Of a stretch of DNA of 64,000 nucleotides, positions 1 through 8,651 are shown in pieces. The position numbers and the translations under genes are program-made. Under the pieces are notes generated by a model that was not told the origin of the DNA, ran no database searches, and was given only the letters and a program-made list of their open reading frames with translations. Source of the stretch: CAUZWH01 sp965224275 (lineage in GTDB: Bacteria; Pseudomonadota; Alphaproteobacteria; SHVV01). Location: positions 42,627-106,626 of the forward strand of contig CBDCYR010000003.1 in NCBI GenBank assembly GCA_965224275.1, in the 5' to 3' direction. Within the stretch, counting starts at the first letter, position 1, and every line of letters starts with the position of its first letter.

Positions 1-52
1 GTCAGTGCCAAGATAATTGTGAGTTTTTACGAAAACAGAATTTTTTGAGATC

Positions 53-292
53 TCAGTGAGACGTCGATGGACCTGGGGTCTTAAGTTGCGCGATGTCGTC
101 ATCGCTTAGCTCGTCAATATCACCGCCGGCAACTTCCGAGTACCATTCCCTCAATGTGTCGCCGACGGACAGTTGCATGAACGCGTTGATGTCGACGGGC
201 TCGTCTTCGTCTCTGAGTAAATTATGAAGAAAGGCTCGCAGCCAGGTATTGCCGGATTTCGGGTAAGACGCGAGCCAAACAAGTCCACCCAT
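53..292 (-). pseudogene. Sulfotransferase, 5' fragment only
   Basis: The reading frame begins MGGLVWLASYPKSGNTW, the usual N-terminus of bacterial sulfotransferases. YPKSGNTW at residues 10-17 is the 5'-phosphosulfate-binding loop for the donor PAPS. The frame runs only about 80 residues: after the acidic stretch around residues 70-76 it passes into unrelated sequence and stops, whereas the family is normally 250-320 residues. The 3'-phosphate-binding and dimerisation parts are missing. The frame could open at a TTG at 352, but the ATG at 292 matches the family start. It lies just beyond the porin terminator, in a segment rich in insertions. I read it as a truncated remnant that cannot make an active enzyme. 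Confidence 0.7.
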
Positions 293-350
293 CGTCGCCG
301 CCGTGCCGTCCCGATCACCAAGCCCCAACGCGCACCAAATTCTATCGCGC

Positions 351-380
351 AAAAAAATAGGGCGGGCCGAAGCCCGCCCT
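351..380 (-). terminator. Rho-independent terminator of the porin gene
   Basis: A perfect 9-bp stem (359-367 with 372-380, AGGGCGGGC/GCCCGCCCT) closes a four-base loop that reads TTCG on the minus strand. On the minus strand it is followed by a run of seven T. It begins about 25 bp after the porin stop codon, the right place and orientation to end porin transcription. Confidence 0.9.
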
Positions 381-1520
381 ATCCTTCATCAATCTAATTG
401 ATCGATTAGAAGAACACCGTGGTGCCGACGAGAATTACCGTCGCATCGTTTTCTGCCGCGACCGCATTCAGGTTGTCACTGATATCCCAGAACTGCACTT
501 CAGCCTGGAGGCTTACACCACCGCCCATGCTGTAGTTGGCGCCAAGGGTGAAGGCTTCGCCTTCGTCCTCGCCACCGGCAGCGCCGGCTTCGATCTCGGT
601 ATTGGCATACTCAAGACCAACTTTCCACGGACCCGTGCTGTAGGTAACAGCAGCAACGATGTCGTTACGATCGGTGTTGGTGCCGGACGTTCCCTGGTCG
701 TCGTCGGTGTAGTGACCGCCGAACGAGAAACTGTTCCAGCTAATGGTTGCACCAAGACCCCAGTAGTTCCGATCTTCTGCACCAGCTGCAGCAACTTCGA
801 GATCACCCGCTTTGTAACCGCCGCCGACGCGGATGCCGGCACCGCCGAGGTTACCGGTCCAACGTGCACCGAACGAGAGAACCTCTGACTGCTGGCCAGC
901 GGTATTGTCGGCATCACCACCGGCATACCCACCAGGACCCTGCTCTTTATTGTCGGGCGTGTAGGAAATTCCGAGCTGGAAGCCGCCAAGTTTCCGCGAG
1001 TAGTAGGTGATCTTTTCTGCGTCGCCATCGAGACCCAGCAGGCTGTAGTCACCGATAAAGCACGATGAGCCGGCACCAAAGCCGAGGCCGTTCGTGCCGC
1101 AGTCGATCAATGAGAAGACCGGCGATGCGGCGCCCCAGAAGAAGTTGGTTGGCTTGGGCGTACCGACATTCATGCCCACCGCAGCGCTGTCTTCCGCGCC
1201 GAACTGGAGTTTACCGAAGCTTCCTTCAAACCACAGAAAACTTTCGTCGATTTGGTCGGCGCACGTCTCAGCTTCGAGCTGCACGTTAACACCGACCTTG
1301 ATGCCGTTATCCAGCGTCGTTGAACCGGTGAAGGCAATTTCCGCCTCGCGCTCGATCCTGTGGTTGCGGGTATTGGCACCAGGCTGACCGGTGCTATCGT
1401 CTTGATCAACGTAGATGAAACCGCCCGCAAAATAGCCGCCTACCGAAATCTTTATAGGGTCAGCGGCGTAAGCGCCGCTCGACAGCATGCATGCCGCAAC
1501 GAGCGCCGTAGTTCCACTTA

Positions 1521-2452
1521 GAGTCCGACTCGAAACTCTATGTTTGATAACAGTACCTTGCGAGCCGCCTTGTGAGGAGTCGGATGTTGGCGACAAGAAT
1601 CCATGCCTGTGCGGAGGCGATTGATTTCTCCCAATCCTTGGCCAGTCGACGGCATCGGTTGAGCCAGGCGAAGGTCCTCTCGACGACCCATCGTCTGGGC
1701 AGGAGCTCGAAGCCCTGGGCGGTGTCTGAGCGCTTGATGATCTCGAGCTTCCAGCGGCCGATGACCTCAAGGGCGCCCTCGAGTTTCGGTCCCGCGTAGG
1801 CGGCGTCGGCGAAGAGGTGACGCAGCCGGGGGAAGCGATGACGGATCGATTTGAGGACCTCGGGCGCGCCGTCGCGGTCCTGGATATCGGCTGCGTGCAC
1901 GATCAGGCCGACCAGCAGGCCGAGTGTATCGGTGACGATGTGACGCTTGCGGCCCTTGATCTTCTTGCCCGCGTCATAGCCCCGAACACCACCGCTTTCC
2001 GTGGTTTTCACGCTCTGGCTGTCGATCACCCCGGCGCTCGGGCCGGCCTCGCGTCCTTCCAGCTCCCGGGCCGCCATGACCAGGTGATGGTTGATGCTCT
2101 CCAGCAGGCCGTTGGAGCGCCAGTCGTAGAAATAGCGCTGGACCGTGGAAGGCGGAGGGAAGTCGTTCGGCAACATCGCCCACTGGCAGCCCGTCGAGGC
2201 CATGTACATGACCGCATCCATGACATGGCGCAGGTCCGTCGTCCTCGGCCGGCCGATCTTCTTGCGCGGCGGCATGAGCGGCGCGATCAACGCCCACTCT
2301 CGATCCGTCAGGTCGCTTGCGTAGCGCCCGCCACGGCGCTCATAATTCGGGCGAGTGATTTCGGTCCACATGTTGTGCCTCCTCGTTTGCTTTGACACAA
2401 CCGAGTAAGCCACAACCGACTGAAATCACTCAACTAGTTTCGGGTTGGCCTC
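1521..2452 (-). mobile_element. IS5-family insertion sequence, 932 bp, complete
   Basis: Both ends carry imperfect inverted repeats that match at 14 of 17 positions: GAGTCCGACTCGAAACT from 1521, and GAGGCCAACCCGAAACT read inward from 2452. The element is flanked by a TTA direct repeat (1518-1520 and 2453-2455). A 3-bp TNA duplication is typical of the IS427/IS1031 branches of the IS5 family. It carries one intact transposase. It sits in the signal-peptide codons of a porin gene in the same orientation. Confidence 0.93.
1538..2371 (-). CDS. IS5-family transposase (DDE)
   Basis: This 277-residue single-frame transposase moves the surrounding element. The N-terminus has the DUF4096-like segment common in the family (YASDLTDREWALIAPLMP, residues 17-34). 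The catalytic triad fits D117 (VIDSQSVKTT), D189 (LFADAAYAG) and E231 in the VVERTFAWLNRCRRL block. An open frame reaches back to 2413, but the ATG at 2371 is preferred because AGGAGG lies seven bases upstream. The frame is intact and both terminal repeats are present, so the element could still be active. The IS5 family is certain; the subgroup is less so. Confidence 0.93.
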   Translation of the reverse strand: MWTEITRPNYERRGGRYASDLTDREWALIAPLMPPRKKIGRPRTTDLRHVMDAVMYMASTGCQWAMLPNDFPPPSTVQRYFYDWRSNGLLESINHHLVMAARELEGREAGPSAGVIDSQSVKTTESGGVRGYDAGKKIKGRKRHIVTDTLGLLVGLIVHAADIQDRDGAPEVLKSIRHRFPRLRHLFADAAYAGPKLEGALEVIGRWKLEIIKRSDTAQGFELLPRRWVVERTFAWLNRCRRLAKDWEKSIASAQAWILVANIRLLTRRLARYCYQT

Positions 2453-2508
2453 TTAACAGTTTTTTCATACTATCCTCTCTTCCTAGGTTTCACGCGCAGC
2501 AGGGCGAA

Positions 2509-3902
2509 GGCTGTGTCTCGAAAGTGGTGGAAATTTGAGGATGGCGTAATCTCCGGGTGACAAGACAACCACCCAACCGGCGGCTAGCACCGCCAAGGAG
2601 ATCACGCCATGAAGAACACTACCGAGACTTCCGCGCTTTCGCTACTGGCCAATGACGCCGGCTATGATCCGCTCGAGGACCGGCTGCGGGAGAACATCAG
2701 ATCCACGATCGAGGCCGTTTTTGAGGAGGAACTTGCGCAGTTTCTCGGGCGCTGCCGATACGGTCGAGAGGACGCGCTTCGGCAAGGGTATCGGAACGGG
2801 CACCGGGAGCGGCAACTGACGGGGACATTCGGGACCGAGAGGGTGAGCGTGCCGCGTGCACGGATCGTTGAGGAAGACGGTCGGGCGTCGGAATGGCGTT
2901 CGCGGGCGCTGCCGCGCTACCAGCGGCTGACCAGAAAGGCCGAGGCGCTGATCGCTTCGGTGTATCTGTCCGGAACCAACACGCGGCGGGTGAAACGCGC
3001 GCTGTTCGGGCTCTTCGGGGGTGCTGTGAGCAAGGACGTTGTGAGCCGGGCGTGGCGCAAGGTGAAGGTCGATTGGGACGCCTGGTGCAGCCGTGGCCTC
3101 GCGGATGAGGATATCGTTCGGCTGATCCTTGACGGCACTGTGATCAAGACCCGACTGGATCGCAAGGCCACCAACATCTCGGTTCTCGCGGCTATAGGGG
3201 TGCGCCGGGATGGCCAGAAGGTCTTGCTTTCGATCGGGAATATGGGCGGAGAAAGCCAGGCGGCGTGGCGCCAGTTCCTCGACGACCTTGATGCGCGTGG
3301 ACTGAAACGGCCCGGGTTTGTCATCGTCGATGGCGCGCCGGGACTGGAGGCGGCTCTGTCGGCGCTTTGGGGCGATGACCTTCCCGTTCAACGCTGCACC
3401 GTGCACAAGCACCGCAACCTTCTGGGTCATGCTCCCAAACACATGCATGACGAGCTGAGCGAAGATTACCGCGATATGATCTATGCCGACACTGCCTCCG
3501 AGGTGGAAACCCGCCGCAAGGCGTTTGTCCGCAAGTGGCGGCTGAAATGCAGGGCCGTCGCGGACAGCCTCGCAGAAGCGGGCGACAAGCTCTTTACCTT
3601 CACGCGCCTGTCCAAGAGCCAATGGAAATCAGCCCGAACGACCAACGCCATTGAGCGTCTCAACGAGGAGTTCAAGCGCCGGATCAAAACACAGACCGTG
3701 CTGCCGTGTCCCGAAACAGTGCCGATGCTCCTCTGGGCGCTCCTCGCTTCCGGCCAAATCCAGATGCGCAAAGTCGATGGATGGGAAACCCTCGATCAGC
3801 TAATCGCCGACGAAACCCTTGACCGCGCGGCCTGACCGCCGCAAAACTCAACCCGCTCGGAGAGGCGCCAAAACCAATTTCCACCACTTTCGAGACACAA
3901 CC
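2509..3902 (+). mobile_element. IS256-family insertion sequence, 1394 bp, complete
   Basis: The ends are near-perfect inverted repeats, 26 of 27 positions identical. Both share TGTGTCTCGAAAGTGGTGG and differ only at the third base. The element is flanked by a 9-bp direct repeat CAGGGCGAA (2500-2508 and 3903-3911), which fits the 8-9 bp duplications of this family. It carries one full-length mutator-type transposase. The insertion point is in the 5' untranslated region of the porin, about 32 bp upstream of its original start codon. Confidence 0.95.
2609..3835 (+). CDS. IS256-family (mutator-type) transposase
   Basis: At 408 residues this is full length for the family. The N-terminal region has the FLGRCRYGREDALRQGYRNG block (residues 45-64). 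The catalytic triad is D175 (LILDGTVIK), D241 (VIVDGAPGL) and E349 (ARTTNAIERLNEEFKRR). The VQRCTVHKHRNL segment (260-271) is a family hallmark. The frame has no interruption. The ATG at 2609 follows AAGGAG. Antisense frames inside it are shadows. The gene is transcribed away from the disrupted porin. Confidence 0.95.
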   Translation: MKNTTETSALSLLANDAGYDPLEDRLRENIRSTIEAVFEEELAQFLGRCRYGREDALRQGYRNGHRERQLTGTFGTERVSVPRARIVEEDGRASEWRSRALPRYQRLTRKAEALIASVYLSGTNTRRVKRALFGLFGGAVSKDVVSRAWRKVKVDWDAWCSRGLADEDIVRLILDGTVIKTRLDRKATNISVLAAIGVRRDGQKVLLSIGNMGGESQAAWRQFLDDLDARGLKRPGFVIVDGAPGLEAALSALWGDDLPVQRCTVHKHRNLLGHAPKHMHDELSEDYRDMIYADTASEVETRRKAFVRKWRLKCRAVADSLAEAGDKLFTFTRLSKSQWKSARTTNAIERLNEEFKRRIKTQTVLPCPETVPMLLWALLASGQIQMRKVDGWETLDQLIADETLDRAA

Positions 3903-3911
3903 CAGGGCGAA

Positions 3912-4227
3912 CGCTGAGCTGCCGTCTCCCTGACAACACGGGCGAATTAGAGCCACTCAGGCGGCAAAACGTCAAGCGCGTCAATGGCTTCGGGTGCGAA
4001 ATGTCAGGCATTGTGTCATTTAGGCAACGTCCTTGTACGAGAACGCAACACCCCTGGGGAAGCCTTACAAAGCTCTCGGAAAACTACATAAAACAGTCAT
4101 TTTTTGATAGGATGGCACACCGTTGCGGCTTAATATCGCGGTCATAGCGGGTGGGCATGCCCAACGCCGTGACACTGAGATGGTCAGCTGCGAGATTGCA
4201 GCTTCGAAATAGCATTGTGAGAATCAG
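3912..4227. other. Intergenic region with the separated porin promoter
   Basis: This 316-bp stretch between the IS256 element and the DUF3576 lipoprotein has no gene that I can support. It must originally have held the divergent control signals for the porin (minus strand) and the lipoprotein/leuS unit (plus strand). It is more AT-rich than its surroundings near 4080-4110, where a run of six T lies. I see no clear plus-strand promoter match. Confidence 0.6.
3946..3975 (-). promoter_or_regulatory. Probable sigma-70 promoter of the porin, cut off by IS256
   Basis: On the minus strand TTGACG (3975-3970) and TCTAAT (3951-3946) are separated by 18 bp. Without the IS256 copy, transcription from here would reach the restored porin ATG after a leader of roughly 70 bases. 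Now 1.4 kb of transposon lies between. Assigned from box similarity and position only. Confidence 0.5.
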
Positions 4228-4764
4228 ATGGTTGTGCGCCGGTCAATTGGATTGATCTGTGGCCTAGTGCTTCTGGGCGCGTGTGGGATCCCGGTGGAGC
4301 GGGAGTTTCCCGACACCACAGGTCCGCGAGGCCCATCGTCGGGTGAAAACGACAATGAGAGTATTTTCGGGCCCGGCGGGGTCAACCTGTTTGGCGGCGA
4401 CTCCGGAGGTGACAGCGGATCCGGCGGTGGTATTGGTATCAATAGCTTTTTGTGGCGCGCGTCGCTCGATACGCTGTCGTTTATGCCACTGAACTCGGCG
4501 GATCCGTTCGGGGGTGTCATCATAACCGACTGGTACAGCCCGCCGGAAACACCCAACGAGCGCTTCAAGGCGACGGTCTACATCCTTGATCGGCGGCTGC
4601 GTGCCGATGGATTGCGGGTGTCGGTCTTTCGCCAACTTCGCAATGGGAGCAATCAATGGGATGACGTCGCGATCGCCGAAAATACCGTGGTCGCGATGGA
4701 AGATGCGATTCTGACCCGAGCTCGGGAGCTGCGGATCGCGACGATTCCGACCAGCGGCGGCTGA
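4228..4764 (+). CDS. DUF3576-family lipoprotein
   Basis: The 178-residue product has a lipoprotein signal (MVVRRSIGLICGLVLLGAC) with lipobox LGAC and the lipidated Cys at 19. A Gly/Ser/Asp-rich linker follows (about 50-70), then a folded domain (about 72-175) containing WRASLDTLSFMPL, DPFGGVIITDWY and NERFKATVYIL. These match the alphaproteobacterial DUF3576 family, which commonly precedes leuS. The molecular role is unknown. Attachment to the inner leaflet of the outer membrane is expected from the lipobox. It lies 166 bp ahead of leuS on the same strand, so co-transcription is possible. Confidence 0.8.
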   Translation: MVVRRSIGLICGLVLLGACGIPVEREFPDTTGPRGPSSGENDNESIFGPGGVNLFGGDSGGDSGSGGGIGINSFLWRASLDTLSFMPLNSADPFGGVIITDWYSPPETPNERFKATVYILDRRLRADGLRVSVFRQLRNGSNQWDDVAIAENTVVAMEDAILTRARELRIATIPTSGG

Positions 4765-4930
4765 AACGGCCGCGCGCCTGGTCTGCCGACGCCGGGTGTT
4801 GCCGAGCGAGAACTCTATCCAACCGAACGGCAATCCGCGCTTGCATGAAAACCCGCGCACGAACATGATCTGCGCGCTTCCGATCCCCTATTTCGCAGAA
4901 ATGCGTTGAGTAGAACAATTGAGTAAGACG

Positions 4931-7543
4931 ATGGCGCGATACAACGCCAGAGCAACCGAAGCCAAGTGGCAAGCGTTCTGGAACGAACAAGGAACATTTG
5001 CCGTCGCGCCGGACTCGAACCGGCCGAAATATTATGTGCTGGAGATGTATCCCTACCCGTCCGGGCGCATTCACATGGGCCACGTTCGCAATTATACGCT
5101 CGGAGACGTTCTCACCCGCTTCAAACGCGCTCAAGGCTTCAATGTTTTGCATCCTATGGGTTGGGATGCATTTGGCCTGCCGGCGGAAAACGCAGCCATC
5201 GAGAAATCGATCCATCCGGCGGCATGGACCCGCGACAACATCGCCAACATGCGTCACGAACTCCGGACCATGGGCTTCTCCTATGACTGGGACCGTGAAC
5301 TCGCCACCTGTGACGTCGAGTATTACCACCAACAACAGAGCTTGTTTACCGACCTGCTGGAGGCCGGGTTGGCCTACCGCGGCGAATCGCTGGTTAATTG
5401 GGACCCGGTCGAAAATACCGTCCTGGCCAATGAGCAGGTCATCGATGGCCGCGGATGGAGATCGAACGCGCCGGTTGAGCAGCGCACGTTGTCCCAATGG
5501 TTTTTCAAGATCACAGACTATGCCGAGGACCTTTTGTCGGTGCTCGAAACGCTCGATCGTTGGCCAGAGCGCGTACGTACGATGCAGGCCAACTGGATCG
5601 GGCGTTCGGAGGGCATGACGGTTGATTTCAAACTGGTCGGCCGGACCGATTCGATCAAAGTATTCACAACCCGCCACGACACCCTATTTGGCGCGACCTT
5701 TTGCGCGATCTCACCGAACCACCCTCTGGCAACCGAATTGGCGGCGAGTAGCGATGCGTTGAACGCCTTCATCGCAGCGTGCAAAACACAAGGGACAAGC
5801 GAAGAAGCCCTTGAAACAGCAGAAAAAATAGGGATCAACACGGGATTGGTTGTGCGCCATCCGACGCGTGCGGATGTAGAGCTTCCCGTTTACGTCGCTA
5901 ATTTTGTTTTGATGGAGTACGGCACCGGCGCCATTTTCGGCTGCCCGGCCCACGACCAACGCGATCTCGAATTTGCCCGCAAGTATGGCCTCGACGTTGT
6001 GACCGTGGTCGCACCTCCGGGTGAGGACGCGAGCTACACCGTTGGCACGGATGCCTATACCGGTGAAGGCACTCACGTTAACTCTGAGATTTTGGATGGC
6101 CTTGACATCGCCGCGGCTAAGCTGGCCATGGCTGAGTTCTTGGAAACCGCCGGCAACGGCATCCGCAAGGTAAACTACCGCCTGCGCGATTGGGGCGTAT
6201 CGCGGCAGCGCTACTGGGGATGCCCAATTCCGGTCATTTACTGCGACGCCTGCGGTATTGTTGCAGTTCCAAAACAAAATCTGCCGGTGGTACTGCCAGC
6301 CGATGTCGACTTGTCGGGGCCGGGCAATCCGCTCGATCGTCACCCGACCTGGCGGGATGTCGCCTGCCCATCCTGCGCGAAGCCCGCCAAGCGTGAGACC
6401 GACACGCTCGACACGTTTGTCGATTCGTCGTGGTATTTTGCGCGGTTCGCATCACCGCGAGCCGACGTGCCGCTGGAGCCGGAGGCGCTGAACTACTGGC
6501 TGCCGGTCGACCAATACATCGGTGGAATCGAACACGCGATTCTGCACTTGCTGTATTCGAGATTTTTCATGCGGGCCTTGAAAGATTGCGGCCACGTTGA
6601 ATTCAGTGAACCGTTCAGTGGCCTTTTGACGCAGGGGATGGTGTGCCACGAGACCTACCGCGATGAGAGCGGTCAGTGGCTTTATCCGGAGGAAGTCGTG
6701 CGCCTAGAGGCGGGTGGCTTCGCCCACGCCAAGTCTGGTCGATCGGTTAGCGTTGGTCGGACGGAATCGATGAGCAAATCGAAAAGGAATGTCGTCGATC
6801 CCGGTTTCATTATCGATAAATACGGTGCCGATACGGCTCGTTGGTTCATGCTGTCGGACAGTCCGCCCGAACGTGACCTGGAGTGGTCCGATGCCGGCGT
6901 GCAGGGGGTTTGGCGCTACGTCAATCGATTGTGGCGGCTGATAACTGAACCGGTGGTGCCGATCTGCGCGCACGATACAGCCAAACCGGAGGCGTTCGGG
7001 GCGACCGCAACCGCGTTGCGACGGGCAACGCACAAGGGAATAGCGAGTGTAACCGCCTACCTCCATGATTTTCAGTACAATCGGGCGGTCGCCGCGGTTC
7101 ATGAATTATCGAATGCGGTCCTCGACTACGAAGGCGCCGCCAAGCCGAGTGACGGATCGACCGATGCGGCCCCGGCCACCCCGGATCAAGCGTGGGCGCA
7201 TCGGGAAAGCCTTGAGGCTCTCGCGCGCCTGATCAACCCAATGATGCCGCATCTAGCCCAGGAAGCATGGCTACAACTTGGGCATTCGGGATTGTTGGCA
7301 GACGCGCCGTGGCCAACTCACGAAGCAGATCTGGTGGTAGACGATACGGTTACCGTTGCCGTGCAGGTTAACGGCAGGCTTCGGGCAACCCTGGAACTTG
7401 CACGCGATTCGGCGGATGCGGACACCGAGGCCAGTGCATTAGCGCATCCGGTGGTGCAAAAAGCGGTCGAGGGCCGCGCCGTGCGCAAGATTATTGTCGT
7501 GGCAAATCGGATTGTAAATATTGTTGTCGAAAAGGCGGCGTGA
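4931..7543 (+). CDS. leuS: Leucyl-tRNA synthetase
   Basis: The cytoplasmic class I synthetase charges tRNA-Leu with leucine using ATP. In the 870-residue product the HIGH-type signature is HMGH (48-51) within MYPYPSGRIHMGHVRNYTLGD. A CP1 editing domain follows (GTGAIFGCPAHDQRD). The KMSKS loop appears as MSKSKRN near residue 613, ahead of the anticodon-binding region, and the C-terminal domain ends VVEKAA. I chose the ATG at 4931 (MARYNARATEAKWQ), which aligns with family starts; a TTG at 4919 is the alternative. The length is normal. In many relatives lptE follows directly, but here the next gene is holA after 66 bp. Confidence 0.97.
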   Translation: MARYNARATEAKWQAFWNEQGTFAVAPDSNRPKYYVLEMYPYPSGRIHMGHVRNYTLGDVLTRFKRAQGFNVLHPMGWDAFGLPAENAAIEKSIHPAAWTRDNIANMRHELRTMGFSYDWDRELATCDVEYYHQQQSLFTDLLEAGLAYRGESLVNWDPVENTVLANEQVIDGRGWRSNAPVEQRTLSQWFFKITDYAEDLLSVLETLDRWPERVRTMQANWIGRSEGMTVDFKLVGRTDSIKVFTTRHDTLFGATFCAISPNHPLATELAASSDALNAFIAACKTQGTSEEALETAEKIGINTGLVVRHPTRADVELPVYVANFVLMEYGTGAIFGCPAHDQRDLEFARKYGLDVVTVVAPPGEDASYTVGTDAYTGEGTHVNSEILDGLDIAAAKLAMAEFLETAGNGIRKVNYRLRDWGVSRQRYWGCPIPVIYCDACGIVAVPKQNLPVVLPADVDLSGPGNPLDRHPTWRDVACPSCAKPAKRETDTLDTFVDSSWYFARFASPRADVPLEPEALNYWLPVDQYIGGIEHAILHLLYSRFFMRALKDCGHVEFSEPFSGLLTQGMVCHETYRDESGQWLYPEEVVRLEAGGFAHAKSGRSVSVGRTESMSKSKRNVVDPGFIIDKYGADTARWFMLSDSPPERDLEWSDAGVQGVWRYVNRLWRLITEPVVPICAHDTAKPEAFGATATALRRATHKGIASVTAYLHDFQYNRAVAAVHELSNAVLDYEGAAKPSDGSTDAAPATPDQAWAHRESLEALARLINPMMPHLAQEAWLQLGHSGLLADAPWPTHEADLVVDDTVTVAVQVNGRLRATLELARDSADADTEASALAHPVVQKAVEGRAVRKIIVVANRIVNIVVEKAA

Positions 7544-7609
7544 TCGCGATCGGATATTATTAAACATTTGATATTACTGCGAAAATGATTGGTCCGGGGT
7601 AATTAGAAA

Positions 7610-8641
7610 TTGGTGAAAGTAAACGGCCGACGAATTGACGCGTTCGTGCGTGCGCCGGGTGATAAGATTCGCGCCGCGCTGTTCTACGGCCCCGATGAAG
7701 GAGCCATCCGCGAGCATGCAACCACACTTGTAGCAACGATTGCCGCAGACCCGAGCGATCCCTTTCGCGTTGTTGAACTTACCGCCATCCAGATTGAGCA
7801 GGATAACGCACTGTTGGGCGACGAGGCGGCGGCAATTTCCATGATGGGAGGCCGTCGGGCGATCCGTATCCGAGACGCCTCTGATCGCTTGGGCCGAATC
7901 TTATCTGAGTTTCTCGATGAACCACCGGGTGATGCAGTAATTGTCGCGGAAGCGGGTGAACTTCCACCGCGCTCCAGCCTCCGGAAGGGGTTCGAGCAAG
8001 CCGACAACGCCGCGGCGATTGTCTGTTATTCTGACGAGGGTGCTGTATTGGCGGACTTTATCGCCGACACCCTCAAGGAATTGGGCGTTGACGCTGATCA
8101 TGATGCGATCTTGTATCTAGAAGGTGTCAGCGGCAGTGATCGCCAACTCACGCGTCGCGAGCTTGAGAAGTTAGCGCTCTATGTTGGCGTCGAGGGGGGG
8201 CGGATCGACGTGGCAACCGCCAAAGCTTGTGTTGGCGACACCTCGGCGATGGTCTTGGAAAATGTCGCTTATGCGGCAGGTGGCGGCGATCAGGTGCAAC
8301 TTGATCGGGCGTTACGCCGGTATTTTCGCGAGGGGGGAAGTGCGGTCGGCGTGCTGCGTGTTGTTGCCGGGCATATCGGCAGGCTCCAGCGCGTGGTGGG
8401 AATGGTGGCCGACGGTACGTCGATTGAAGCGGCGGTAGGCGGGTTGCGGCCGGCGATATTTTTCAAACGGCGAGATGAATTTCAACGTCAGGCCTCGAGT
8501 TGGGACCTCAATCGTCTACAAATAGCCCAAAAAATCGTTTTGGAGTCGGAACTAAAATGTAAGACGACTGGAATTCCAGACCAGGCTGTGTGCGCCCGCG
8601 CCTTGATGCAGCTAACCGCCGCCGCGCGTCGAGGTCGCTAA
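7610..8641 (+). CDS. holA: DNA polymerase III, delta subunit
   Basis: HolA is the clamp-loader subunit that opens the beta sliding clamp. The 343-residue product shows the delta N-terminal domain (ALFYGPDEGAIREH, 24-37), DGE-type interaction segments, and the AAA+-like middle and collar domains (SGSDRQLTRRELEKLALY; LRRYFREGGSAVGVLRVVAGH). The start is non-ATG: TTG at 7610, with GTG at 7613 as an alternative, behind GGGGTAA. It lies 66 bp after leuS on the same strand and converges on parB with only a 10-bp gap, leaving no room for a terminator. Confidence 0.93.
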   Translation: MVKVNGRRIDAFVRAPGDKIRAALFYGPDEGAIREHATTLVATIAADPSDPFRVVELTAIQIEQDNALLGDEAAAISMMGGRRAIRIRDASDRLGRILSEFLDEPPGDAVIVAEAGELPPRSSLRKGFEQADNAAAIVCYSDEGAVLADFIADTLKELGVDADHDAILYLEGVSGSDRQLTRRELEKLALYVGVEGGRIDVATAKACVGDTSAMVLENVAYAAGGGDQVQLDRALRRYFREGGSAVGVLRVVAGHIGRLQRVVGMVADGTSIEAAVGGLRPAIFFKRRDEFQRQASSWDLNRLQIAQKIVLESELKCKTTGIPDQAVCARALMQLTAAARRGR

Positions 8642-8651
8642 TCTATCTGGT

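Larger units (their letters stand above)
406..2468 (-). pseudogene. Outer-membrane porin (Porin_4 type), split by an IS5-family element
   Basis: The C-terminal 370 codons (1517 down to 406) encode a porin-like beta barrel: alternating Gly/aromatic strands, acidic loops and a final Phe (GTTVFF), as outer-membrane assembly requires. The 5' end lies beyond the insertion sequence at 1521-2452. Removing that element and one TTA duplication restores an ATG at 2468 and a textbook signal peptide, MKKLLSGTTALVAACM through SSGAYA, cleaved before ADPIK, 375 residues in all. A Shine-Dalgarno AGAGAGGA precedes that ATG. In the present state codons 1-5 are 0.9 kb from the rest. An IS-derived open frame reads into the porin, but I see no good start there. 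The interruption looks recent because the barrel frame is otherwise clean. Confidence 0.85.

Noticed and set aside
1518..1770. N-terminal part of the 454-residue IS-porin hybrid frame
   Set aside because: It is out of frame with the transposase and produces random Ser/Pro-rich sequence from the IS end. The real porin start lies beyond the element.
2642..3622. 326-residue open frame antisense to the IS256 transposase
   Set aside because: It lies entirely within a well-conserved transposase frame, lacks a start signal and has the composition of a reversed GC-rich gene.
4565..5677. 370-residue minus-strand frame over leuS
   Set aside because: Antisense shadow of leuS with no family motif.
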